Shown: positions 23,517-32,300 of the stretch, one piece after another
How the letters are laid out: every line of letters starts with the position of its first letter
How positions within the stretch are numbered: the first letter of the stretch is position 1
Assembly (NCBI GenBank): GCA_002359465.1
Contig: DENA01000021.1
Span: forward strand, 46,584 to 92,258
Source of the DNA: Ruminococcaceae bacterium UBA2656
Lineage (GTDB): Bacteria > Bacillota > Clostridia > Oscillospirales > Acutalibacteraceae
Direction: 5' to 3'
Length of the DNA stretch: 45,675 bases
The notes under the pieces: model-generated
What the model was told of the DNA's origin: nothing
Databases searched by the model: none
What the model saw: the letters and a program-made list of their open reading frames with translations, nothing else
Translations under genes and position numbers: made by a program

Positions 23517-24418
23517 TGCAATTCTCCGGCAAGTGCTTTGCGGACCCTGCCGTGCGCATGGTCGAGCACTTCTTCTCCTTTCTCCGCAGAAACTTTCAGC
23601 AGCAGCATCACAATCGCGGTTTTGACCCTGCCGCCTGCCTCGCGCAGCGCAGCTTCGGCAGCTTCCCTGTCACATGCGGTTGCCGCCATCACAATGTTCT
23701 GTGCGCGCACGTTCAGCTTTTCATTGCTCGCCTGCATGTTTACCATGAGGTTTTCATAGGCGTATCCCATTTTTACCATGCTGGCAGTGGAAATCATGTT
23801 CAGAATCATCTTCTGCGCTGTTCCCGCCTTGAGACGCGTTGACCCTGTCAGGACTTCCGGACCGACATTCGGCTCTATGGCCACGTCGGCCTCTTTCCCG
23901 ATGGCGGAGTGCTGATTACAGGCGATTGCCGCCGTATGGCACCCAATCTGCCTTGCATAGCGCAGGCCGTGCAAAACATAGGGAGTACGGCCGCTGGCAG
24001 CCAGCCCGATCACGGTATCACACGGTTTCAGCCCGATACGCTGCAAATCCTCTCTGCCCAGCGTGCAGCTGTCTTCCGCGCCTTCAACGGCCCGGAACAA
24101 AGCGCCGTTCCCACCGGCAATCAATCCGACAACCGTATCCTCAGAAACGCCAAATGTCGGCGGACACTCGGAAGCGTCCAAAACGCCAAGCCTTCCGGAG
24201 GTTCCCGCACCGATATAAATAATTCTGCCGCCGGACTGCAGGCTGGACACGGTATATTCGACCGTCTTTGCGATTTGAGGCAAAACGGCACGGACGCCTG
24301 AAATGACCCTTTCATCCTCTCTGTTCATCACGGCGGCAATTTCCATGGCCGACATGCAGTCAAGATTCATCGTTTCCGGGTTTCGCGTTTCAGTAGTAAA
24401 GTGCGTAAGATCAATCAT
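23513..24418 (-). CDS. murQ: N-acetylmuramic acid 6-phosphate etherase
   Basis: MurQ removes the lactyl ether from MurNAc-6-P to give GlcNAc-6-P and D-lactate. The 301-residue SIS-domain protein has all family blocks: LTTETRNPETMNLD style N-terminus, IYIGAGTSGRLGVLDASECPPTFG with Glu84, the VEGAEDS motif with Glu115, and VEPNVGPEVLTGSTRLKAGTAQK. The two Glu residues match the catalytic pair known for the family. Its start codon shares one base with the stop of the IIA gene (TAATG), and its end overlaps mupG by four bases. Confidence 0.97.
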   Translation of the reverse strand: MIDLTHFTTETRNPETMNLDCMSAMEIAAVMNREDERVISGVRAVLPQIAKTVEYTVSSLQSGGRIIYIGAGTSGRLGVLDASECPPTFGVSEDTVVGLIAGGNGALFRAVEGAEDSCTLGREDLQRIGLKPCDTVIGLAASGRTPYVLHGLRYARQIGCHTAAIACNQHSAIGKEADVAIEPNVGPEVLTGSTRLKAGTAQKMILNMISTASMVKMGYAYENLMVNMQASNEKLNVRAQNIVMAATACDREAAEAALREAGGRVKTAIVMLLLKVSAEKGEEVLDHAHGRVRKALAGELQ

Positions 24419-24765
24419 TATAAAACCCCTTTGTCGTTCATGACCTGATACAGCGCCAAAAATTCTTCCGCCAGGATGCCAAAAGCTTCCGCGCTCATCA
24501 GCTGGTCTTCGGCGTGCGTCAAAAGCATGATTCGCTCATCCTTTTGAAAAACGGGGACATGATCTTCCCCGGACACTGCCCGGATCAGGTCCGCGTGAAT
24601 ATGGTGCCCCCGGTTAAAGGCTGCCTGTGCCTCCCGGATCAGCTCCTTTGCCTTATCCATATCCTTTTCGCGCGCCGCCTGAATTGCCTCAATGTATGAG
24701 CTGCGGGCGCTTCCCACTTCCGTGATGATCTCAAAAAGTACAGATTCTATATCCATTTCCTGCAT
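24418..24765 (-). CDS. PTS lactose/cellobiose-family IIA component
   Basis: This is a 115-residue helical PTS_IIA protein (LacF/ChbA type). The active-site histidine lies in LLTHAEDQLM (His84, with the metal-binding Asp87). The HIHADLIRAVSG segment is also typical. The ATG at 24765 is chosen because GGAG lies nine bases upstream; the longer frame from 24801 would start inside the IIB gene. It accepts phosphate from HPr and passes it to IIB. It sits four bases after the IIB gene and is directly coupled to murQ. Confidence 0.92.
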   Translation of the reverse strand: MQEMDIESVLFEIITEVGSARSSYIEAIQAAREKDMDKAKELIREAQAAFNRGHHIHADLIRAVSGEDHVPVFQKDERIMLLTHAEDQLMSAEAFGILAEEFLALYQVMNDKGVL

Positions 24766-24769
24766 ATTT

Positions 24770-25072
24770 TTAACACTCCATAATCTTTCTGGCTTGTGCA
24801 AGGGCCTGTTTGCCGTCTACCATCCCATACGTCCGCATATCAATGGCATCAATTTTGTTGTCCGGATATTCTTTTTTTAATTTCGTCAGGATATAGCGCA
24901 CCTGAGGCCCCAATAAAACAACATCCGCGTCGGGGATCACATTCGGGGCCTCCGCTACGCCATAAGCCTGAATCTCGCAGGGGAATCCGGTTTCTTTTGC
25001 GGCAGCCTGCATCTTGGAAACCAGCAGGCTGGTAGACATACCCGCCACACACAGTAAAACGATCTTTTTCAT
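24770..25072 (-). CDS. PTS lactose/cellobiose-family IIB component
   Basis: This is a 100-residue PTS IIB with the phosphorylated cysteine in the P-loop-like motif LLCVAGMSTSLLV (Cys8). ADVVLLGPQVRYIL is the second family block. The ATG at 25072 is preferred over 25078 because of its spacing from GAGGG. It phosphorylates the sugar during passage through IIC. It lies between the PIG-L-like gene and the IIA gene, so the PTS subunit genes are interrupted by two accessory genes. Confidence 0.92.
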   Translation of the reverse strand: MKKIVLLCVAGMSTSLLVSKMQAAAKETGFPCEIQAYGVAEAPNVIPDADVVLLGPQVRYILTKLKKEYPDNKIDAIDMRTYGMVDGKQALAQARKIMEC

Positions 25073-25099
25073 AGTCATCCCTCGATTCTGAAAATTTAT

Positions 25100-25774
25100 T
25101 TATTCGTTATCCAGCAATGCCCCATGCATATAAGCCTTGGCAAAACCGTGCTCCCCGGCCTCCACGGACCGGATAAGGGCCATAGAATGATAGTATTCAA
25201 AATACGGCATGTCGTTGACCTCACCGTTAAAGATACTATATTGTCTGAGTCCTGTAAACCATTTATCCAGTTCCTCCCGGGTCATGGAAAGATATACGGT
25301 CGGCGTAAAGCCCGCCAGATCCTCGCAGTTTTCACCGTAGAACAGCTGAATCTTCTGTCCGTCCCGCCGCAGCAGGCGCACTGCCTCCGTCACGGCTTCA
25401 TAAGTATAATAATGTCTGGGATGCAGGGTGCCGCGTGCATGTGTAATGACGCAGTCCGCTTTCTGCTCCCGCAGATAGTCCGCAAGAAGGGAAATAAATT
25501 CACCTGTCTCCGGCAGTTCCCCTGAGAGATAGTCCATTGCATAGCAGTCGCAGCCCAGGGCGGCGGCGGCGCCAGACATCTCGCGATGAAGGGCAAGGTC
25601 ATAATCCTCTTTCTGCTTTTCAGTTGCCTTCGGGTCGGTCAGCCTTCCCTTTGTCACATGAACCAGTGTACAATGCGCATGGCGTGCCGCGTAGCGCATC
25701 AGCATTGGTCCTCCTATGATCTCTGCGTCCAGCGGATGCGCTCCGATGCAGATGACCCTTTTATAATTGCCCAT
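25100..25774 (-). CDS. PIG-L (LmbE) deacetylase-like protein with altered active site
   Basis: This is a 224-residue PIG-L-fold protein. The first motif, normally AHPDD, reads AHPLD: His13 and Asp16 (zinc ligands in the family) are kept, but the catalytic Asp15 is Leu. The second motif, normally HPDH, reads HPRH (118-121). Active relatives remove acetyl from N-acetylglucosaminyl groups. Here either chemistry has changed, another residue supplies the base, or the protein only binds substrate. The position inside a MurNAc operon points to an amino-sugar ligand. CGGAGATGA precedes the ATG. The family is clear, the activity is not. Confidence 0.82.
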   Translation of the reverse strand: MGNYKRVICIGAHPLDAEIIGGPMLMRYAARHAHCTLVHVTKGRLTDPKATEKQKEDYDLALHREMSGAAAALGCDCYAMDYLSGELPETGEFISLLADYLREQKADCVITHARGTLHPRHYYTYEAVTEAVRLLRRDGQKIQLFYGENCEDLAGFTPTVYLSMTREELDKWFTGLRQYSIFNGEVNDMPYFEYYHSMALIRSVEAGEHGFAKAYMHGALLDNE

Positions 25775-25791
25775 GCTCTGTCATCTCCGAA

Positions 25792-26736
25792 TTATATTTT
25801 TTTGCGATATAGCTGATAGGTACGGTATACCTCCAGACCGTGACGCTCATAGAAACGCATGGCGGCTCCATGAGTCCAGAGGAAATAGAGATAGTAAATA
25901 CCGCGTTTCTTCATTTCCATCATCTGAAGGTCGATCAGAACGCCGCCGAGCCCCTCCGACCGTAGCGCTTCCGCCACGCCGATTGGCCCGAACCGTGCGT
26001 CATGACCGTCAATCTTGCGCATGCAGTAGCCGATGACGTTATCTTCCCGGTCCGTTGCGATCAGGATAGTATTCTCAGCCTCCTGATTGCGCAGGGCGAG
26101 CAGAATATTGCGCACCCAGCCGGAATCAAATTCCCTGCCGACAAAAGTCAGAAGCTTTTCCATATACCGCATGGAAAACGGCTGGAAGGTAATTCCTTTT
26201 TCCGCCAGCTCAGCAATATGCTTTTCCGTATGTTCCGGAAGAGTATAGGTGAACAGATTCCGCTGCATGCTGACGGCGTCCGTCCCGCGTACATACCCGT
26301 TTCTGTCAAAGAAGGGGACTCCGCCGGGGTATTGCAGGTCCACGCCGGGGGTAAAGTAATTGGGGCTGTATGCGCAAAGAGTGATTTCCTGTACTCCCCT
26401 GGCTTTCAGCTTTGCCTCCTCCTCTTCCAGAAGCCTTTGTCCGAGTCCCCGGCGCCGGTGTTCCGGAAGGACGAAGAAGCTGCTGATCCAACCGCGCTGT
26501 TCTTCCAGCCCACGTGTTAAATAAGGATATTTCCTTTTGATTCCCAGACTGAAACCGGCTACATGCCCGTCAACAATGGCAGTCAGAGCCAGTTCCGGGT
26601 CAAAGTTCTCATCAAGAAGAACTTCCTGGATAAAGCGTTCCCGGGTAATCGCATCATAAAACAGTGAAGCATTCCAGCCGGCAACAATTTCATCTATGTA
26701 TTCCTGCCGATAAGGACGTATTTCTATTTCAGGCAT
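25792..26736 (-). CDS. Tandem GNAT-family acetyltransferase
   Basis: This 314-residue protein has two GNAT folds. The N-terminal one (about 1-150) has the acetyl-CoA loop SFFVLPEHRRRGLGQRLLE. The C-terminal one (about 170-314) has GPIGVAEALRSEGLGGVLI and ends MRFYERHGLEVYRTYQLY. The ATG at 26736 overlaps the IIC stop (ATGCCTGA), with AAGGAT upstream, so it is translated with the transporter. Between IIC and a PIG-L-like protein, an amino-sugar or muropeptide amine is a reasonable acceptor, but none is shown by the sequence. Confidence 0.85.
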   Translation of the reverse strand: MPEIEIRPYRQEYIDEIVAGWNASLFYDAITRERFIQEVLLDENFDPELALTAIVDGHVAGFSLGIKRKYPYLTRGLEEQRGWISSFFVLPEHRRRGLGQRLLEEEEAKLKARGVQEITLCAYSPNYFTPGVDLQYPGGVPFFDRNGYVRGTDAVSMQRNLFTYTLPEHTEKHIAELAEKGITFQPFSMRYMEKLLTFVGREFDSGWVRNILLALRNQEAENTILIATDREDNVIGYCMRKIDGHDARFGPIGVAEALRSEGLGGVLIDLQMMEMKKRGIYYLYFLWTHGAAMRFYERHGLEVYRTYQLYRKKI

Positions 26737-28081
26737 TCTCGTTATCATCCTTTTGTTTTTCGTATTCTTTTTCCGCTGCAAGTTCCTGCTTTTCCATTAC
26801 TTTGAAGAACGGTAAGAACATAAAGAAGATGATGACCATGTTAATCAGCGTAATCAGGATGGCCTGCGGCTTAAAGCCGCTGCCGATAAAGGATGCAAGC
26901 GGAGCCGGCATCGTCCAGACGACCATGGACACCATCGGCGGTGTGATTCCCAGAACGCCCAGAATGGCATTGAGAACAAACAGCACGCTGAAGCCCAGTA
27001 CCCACGGCACAAACATCAGCGGATTGAGTACAACCGGCAGACCATACATCACCGGTTCGGCAATGTTAAAAATAGTGCCCGGCAAAGAAAGCTTGCCCAG
27101 GACCTTGAAGCGTTGGACCTTGCTCATGCAGCAAAGCAGTGCAACCGGGAATATAGAGCAGCGCACATAGAAGTTGATCCACTGTTCCGTGAACATATAT
27201 GGAATTACCTTATGAGCCGCAAAAGCATTGATGTTGTCCGTGATCATGGTCGTCCAGATGGGCTGCATCACGGAAGAAACGATGTTGGAGCCGTGCAGAC
27301 CGACAAACCACAGGATACGGTCGAGGAAGAATCCCGCGAACTGTGCAACCGGTCCGCTGCCGCCGACGACAAGATACGCGCAGAGCTTGTTCAGCAGGGC
27401 AAGAAAATCAAAGTTTGCAAAGCCCTGACCAAGGATGGCGCAAATAACGACCACCACAGATACCGGGATCATACTTGTAAAGGCCGCCGCAATCATGGGC
27501 GGAACAGCGTCCGGCATTTTAATGGTGATCTTTTTGCCGATCAGGAAGCGATATACCTCTATGGCAAGGATACTGATCAGGATGCCGCCGAAAAGACTGG
27601 GGGAGCCGAGAACATAGGCAGGCCAGTCAAAATTCGCACTGAGTTTCGTAAAATTAATAAAGCACAGAAAAGCCACAAAGGATACGACCGCCGCCGCGAT
27701 CGGGCTGACATTTTCATCCTTTTTGTGATAATAATCTCCGAGAAAATATCCGTTCAGAACGGTCGTAATGAGAGCGAGCAGGTTAATGGTTACAAAAACC
27801 ACCTGCAGCAGCCACGGCCGGCAGGGTTCCACCACAGCGCTGATCGCATTCGCGGCGCCGGGAAGGTTCAAGCCGCCGTCCTTTCCAAACAGACCGCTCA
27901 GATTCAAAATCAAAGTCGCTGTCGCTCCCAGAATCATATACGGCATCAGCGTAACAAATGTGCGCTGAAGAGCCTCTAAATACCGGACCTGTGAAACCCT
28001 CAACAGCGGCGGCGCCACTTTTTCCTCGATACAACCCGTCACGCGGTCAAGAAATCCAACTTTTTTTGTCTGTTCCTCCAT
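26729..28081 (-). CDS. PTS lactose/cellobiose-family IIC membrane component
   Basis: This is a 450-residue PTS_EIIC of the Lac/Chb class with about ten membrane spans. The family motif for sugar binding appears as FNIAEPVMYGLPVVLNP (usually FNINEP); HGSNIVSSVMQPIW is also conserved. ChbC-type IIC proteins carry beta-linked disaccharides such as diacetylchitobiose, chemically close to MurNAc-GlcNAc. The ATG at 28081 has AAGGAGGAG upstream; the longer frame from 28129 lacks a site. It is the first gene of the operon, behind a good promoter. The C-terminal tail is charged and overlaps the next gene. Confidence 0.93.
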   Translation of the reverse strand: MEEQTKKVGFLDRVTGCIEEKVAPPLLRVSQVRYLEALQRTFVTLMPYMILGATATLILNLSGLFGKDGGLNLPGAANAISAVVEPCRPWLLQVVFVTINLLALITTVLNGYFLGDYYHKKDENVSPIAAAVVSFVAFLCFINFTKLSANFDWPAYVLGSPSLFGGILISILAIEVYRFLIGKKITIKMPDAVPPMIAAAFTSMIPVSVVVVICAILGQGFANFDFLALLNKLCAYLVVGGSGPVAQFAGFFLDRILWFVGLHGSNIVSSVMQPIWTTMITDNINAFAAHKVIPYMFTEQWINFYVRCSIFPVALLCCMSKVQRFKVLGKLSLPGTIFNIAEPVMYGLPVVLNPLMFVPWVLGFSVLFVLNAILGVLGITPPMVSMVVWTMPAPLASFIGSGFKPQAILITLINMVIIFFMFLPFFKVMEKQELAAEKEYEKQKDDNENA

Positions 28082-28157
28082 AACTGATCTCCTCCTTAAG
28101 CATTTGATTTTTTCGTGTGTACATTTCACGAGAAAACCCGGCCGGTCTTCTTACTTT

Positions 28158-28186
28158 AGTATAGCGGAACTGAAAAACAAAATCAA
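28158..28186 (-). promoter_or_regulatory. Promoter of the MurNAc/PTS operon
   Basis: On the minus strand, -35 TTGATT (28181-28186), a 17-base spacer and -10 TATACT (28158-28163). A large palindrome ends three bases upstream of the -35. Confidence 0.7.
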
Positions 28187-28189
28187 TAC

Positions 28190-28212
28190 ATTTACCAAAA
28201 CTTTTGGTAAAT
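28190..28212. promoter_or_regulatory. Probable RpiR operator: perfect 11-bp-arm palindrome
   Basis: ATTTACCAAAA (28190-28200) and TTTTGGTAAAT (28202-28212) are perfect complements around a single C. It lies directly upstream of the PTS promoter and about 90 bases upstream of the -10 of the divergent RpiR gene. Confidence 0.7.
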
Positions 28213-28296
28213 TTCTTAAAATTCTGCGGACTTTCCCAAATCTGGCATATTAACAACCGAATTCTCTCAAAATCTTTTTCTTTTGTGTATGTTTTA

Positions 28297-28305
28297 TGAT
28301 ATAAT
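28297..28305 (+). promoter_or_regulatory. Extended -10 promoter of the RpiR gene
   Basis: TATAAT (28300-28305) is preceded by TG and one base. The -35 region is only T-rich. The start codon follows 22 bases later, with AGAGGAGAG between. Confidence 0.55.
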
Positions 28306-28327
28306 GCAAAACAGAGGAGAGTTTGAA

Positions 28328-29086
28328 ATGAATCCTATTGAACAAATTAAGCTTTGCGAATCACAGTTTACGCGTTCCGACCAGAAAATTTCGCAATATG
28401 TCCTGGAACATCTGGACGTGATTGCTTCTTATCCTATTATTGAAATTGCCAATAAAGCCGGCGTTTCCAAGTCGGCCCTGATGCGCTTTTGTCAAAAGCT
28501 GGGCTATACCGGCTTCTCAGAATTTAAGTATGAGGTATCGAAGCACTTGCTTTCCGGTTCTTTCAAGGATCCGAACACCGTCAACGGCAGCAACGATATC
28601 GTCAACATTTATCTTTCCTGTATCAGTCATATTCCGTCCCATATCTCGGACAGCAAAATTAATGAACTCTGCGGGCTGATCGTTCATGCCAATAAAATCA
28701 AGATTTACGGAGTGCATGAAAGCGGGCTTTCCGCCGAGTATTTTGCTTTCCGGCTTGCTTCTCTCGGCGTTGACGCGGAAACGATTACTTTGCCCGGAGT
28801 TTTTAATGAAAAAGCCAGCTTTTCCGATGCACGGGATTTGAATATCTTTATATCTGTTTCCGGTATGACGGAATGCGTCATAGAAGCGGCCGGCACATCG
28901 TTTGCTCAAAAGGCAAAAACCGCTATGATTACCCAAAACAGCAAGGCAAAATATGCAAGTCGATATGACAGCTTTCTGATTATCCCGTCTCTGGACACAG
29001 ATAAAAACAAACTGTTCCTGGACTCTCAGGCCATCCTGCATATCTGCGTCGATCTGGTGATCAACAAACTTGCCGAAAATTTGTAA
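28328..29086 (+). CDS. RpiR/MurR-type transcriptional regulator
   Basis: This is a 252-residue regulator. The N-terminal HTH_6 domain (about 1-75) includes VIASYPIIEIANKAGVSKSA and LMRFCQKLGYTGFSEF. A SIS domain follows (about 100-230), with KIKIYGVHESGLSAEYFAFR and IFISVSGMTECVIEAA. MurR-type members bind MurNAc-6-P through the SIS domain, which fits the divergent MurNAc operon. The ATG at 28328 has AGAGGAGAG upstream; the frame from 28283 overlaps the promoter. The position of the palindrome upstream of the PTS -35 would also allow activation rather than repression. Confidence 0.9.
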   Translation: MNPIEQIKLCESQFTRSDQKISQYVLEHLDVIASYPIIEIANKAGVSKSALMRFCQKLGYTGFSEFKYEVSKHLLSGSFKDPNTVNGSNDIVNIYLSCISHIPSHISDSKINELCGLIVHANKIKIYGVHESGLSAEYFAFRLASLGVDAETITLPGVFNEKASFSDARDLNIFISVSGMTECVIEAAGTSFAQKAKTAMITQNSKAKYASRYDSFLIIPSLDTDKNKLFLDSQAILHICVDLVINKLAENL

Positions 29087-29182
29087 GGTACATGTTTTTC
29101 CGGTGCCCGGCAGGGCAAAAGCCGAAACCAAAATACGATTGTATATGATGGCGGGGTTTGAGTGAGAAATTCCCGGCATAGA

Positions 29183-29219
29183 AAAAGCAGCGCCGCCTCA
29201 TTGAGGCGGCGCTGCTTTT
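29183..29219. terminator. Bidirectional terminator
   Basis: A 17-bp stem (29183-29199 with 29203-29219) has a three-base loop, a GC-rich core AGCAGCGCCGCCTC, and flanking A- and T-runs. Both strands read as a stem followed by T's. It ends the RpiR gene and the convergent glycosidase operon. Confidence 0.9.
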
Positions 29220-29358
29220 CCCCAGAGATGTTGTGCGCGTGTACGGCTGATTGCTTTTTATAGCAAAGATTATGCTGATATGCAAGCAGAAAATGAGCTT
29301 GTTTTTGATGCATTCTCCATCTTGGAATAGTAAAGCTTTACTTTAATATTCTATTGAA

Positions 29359-32300
29359 TTAATCGTCCTGCTTTGCCACTGAGACATAGCATATTACTAT
29401 AGATTTTTCTTTCGGCAATGCGCAGTATATAGCTGACATTGTATCCACCGCACCAATGGCTTTTACAGTATAATAATATTTATTACCCTGACGTTTTACC
29501 GAGGTGGTAAACGCCTTTCCGTTGCCAATCGTAAAGGTCGGGACTGCATTTCCACTTACAGTCATTGCGAACGTATAGCTCTTTCCGCTCTTGATTCCAA
29601 CAGGGAAGCAGGTATCCGAATGAACAGGATACGGATTTGTAGCCGCTTTTGGAAGAAGCACATAATCCGAGCAGTGCGCGATCGTGATGGTTACATACCC
29701 TTCTGCATCCACCGTGTATTCACTCTGCGGCAACTGCTCCAGCGCATTGATTGTATGGTCCAGATAGTACAGGAATACTTTTGAATTCGCTGTGCAGCCT
29801 TCCTGATCTCCGACATAGACCCTCACCTTTGCGACGTCTGGAAGCAGAGCGCTGTGACCGAACCGGAGAACAACGCCCTCCGGTTTCTTACCGGCCGTGT
29901 TCCTCTCGACTACGGAGGATGCCGACGCATCGTTCCTGACCGGCGAAACGTTTATGGAAAGATTTATACCGGTGATGGAAGTTGCGGGATGGTTCAGGCC
30001 TTTCCCGGAGAAAGTCCATGAATAGGATTTTCTGCCCGTATCGCCGTTCGTTACAGAAAGGGTGATATCCTTTTGCGTATTTCCGGCCGCCTGCAGAACA
30101 GAGGGATCTGCGCTGACAGAAATTTCTGCATTGGGGTTGGTGTTGTTTGACACTGCGCCCGGAACCGTAATGTTCAGATCAACGGCTTGGACTGATCTGT
30201 CGTTCAGCTGCTGAACAATATCGCTGGCTGGGGCAGTGATTTTCACTTTAACGGGTTTCACCGCCGTAGCGAAAGCAACCACGGACACAACGTCCTCCGG
30301 AACAGATACGCTGACCGAAGCACGTCCGCCGACTACTACCGGCGCGGTGTCCGGCCTTGTGGTCACCGTTGCGTCGGTGCCGCCCTTTTCATTCATGGTT
30401 TCCAAAATGGTACTACTTGAGGATGGCGCCGTTTCCCTGCCTTTGGGGTTCCCGGACGAATTTTTGTCTGAATGATGCGAATTATCGTTCCTTTTCTCAG
30501 ACACAATTACTGTTATAACCGGTGCTGTGATTCCGTCAGCAAGCTCGTAGCCTTTGGGCAGAACAGTGGTAAAGGTATAGGTTCCAGCCGTTGCTGCTGC
30601 ATAGGAAGGAACAGACGTCCATGTAATGCCGCGAATGGTTTCCGCCTGACTGCCTGCAGTCACTTTTAAAGAAGAAGGAAGATTAAGCGATTTATACGGA
30701 GTACCGTTCGGTACGCTCTGTGTCTTTACAGTGGCGTCCAACTCATCAAATGAAGTGACCATTTTAACGCTGCTGGTAACCTGCGCCTGTACCGTTTTTT
30801 TTGCTCCCACAGGTACGACGGCATAGCTTACTTTTACGCCGTTCACGTCTTTTTGGAAGGCGGTCAGATACTTGTCATTTACCTGAATGGTATTGTAGTC
30901 TCCATAGAAGCGGACTTCCCAGCTGATTGCGCTGTCGGACAGATTTGTTAAGGTACTCTTGGTTAAGCCGTCGTGTTTGACCGATAAATCATGGGTTCCG
31001 GCCTTTACATAATCAGCTTTTACCCATCCGATGTCCTTGGGAAGACGCGAAGCCGTCACGACCGTGTTTTGCGGCGCGTTGGCCTCAATGCCCATCATTC
31101 CTTCAATCGTGCTGGAAACGAACGTATAGGATACTTCCGGATAATCGCCGTTAATCCCACCCAATGAAGTTTCATGATGATTGTCCTTTTGATCCGCAAT
31201 GTATTTCATCCATTTCCATGCTTCTTCGGTCTTGTTGTATGGGAAATATGTGTCAGGCAGATAGGTGTAGGCTTCGATATTGGTTGGCGCGTTTGGGTTG
31301 CCAATCCCGCTGCCAAGGGAAGTTGAGATAAAATCGAGGTATTTGTTATTCCGCTCTCCTGGCTCCGTTATTAGCTTCATCGGCATGAACCAGCTGTTTT
31401 CCTTGCCAAAATCGGTCAGCTTATAGAAGTAGTTCCCGGAGTTGTTCCTGCAAATAACGCGTGCAAAGTTATCATTGCCCATTTCCTGACTCCATGTCTG
31501 ATTGAAGTAGTCCTTCAGATTCTGCGCTTTCGTCAGCCATAACTGGGAACCGATGTCGTCGCCCTTTGCTTTCAGCATTCCGGCGTAAGCCAGCAACGCC
31601 TGATACTCCGAACCGATTTCATCGCCGGATTCAAGCGGGTTCTCTCCGCGCTCATTGTAAGTGCTGGATCCGCTGAATATATCTCCGTTCCCTTCCGGAA
31701 CCCCGTTCGGGAGCCTATCGTCATGCAGGCTGATAAAATCGGTAACCGCTTTATTGCAGAACTGGGAGATATCCGGGTCGGTCAGATACCTCTTGTCGCC
31801 GGTCCACAGATACTGGTGGTAGATCTTTTCAACCAATTCAAATTCCGCAGGGATTTCCCTTACAAAGTGATTATCGTTTACATAATCTATCGAAAGCGGC
31901 GTCCCGTCGAAATTCATTGACCACAGCGCATACCATTTCCTGCTCAGGGATGCGCTTTTGGCAAACGCCTTGAACATGGAAAAGTTTTCATTGTCGAGCC
32001 CTACCATGTGGGCTCCGGAGGTCTGGTGGGCGAAATCCCTTGAGTAAAAGCCGGTGCGGAAGTGATACCCTGCCCAATAGGACGGAATGTAACTTGCCGT
32101 TCCGGTACCGGCCGTATTGGTTTCGTCTACGTTTACCGAACCGGTTTTCCCTGTTTGTACAAATGTTTTTGATTTATTTACCGCCCAGTTGAAATTATCG
32201 GCCAGATACTTACTGGACGAGGAAAGGATAATCGATTTTGGGTCCAATGTGCATGTTACAGTCCAGTTTGACGTCATGTTGTCGGATAGGACTTTGAAAG

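Noticed and set aside
29329..29342. AGTAAAGCTTTACT palindrome as terminator of the secreted-protein gene
   Set aside because: It is short, AT-rich and without a loop; the strong bidirectional stem at 29183-29219 serves better.
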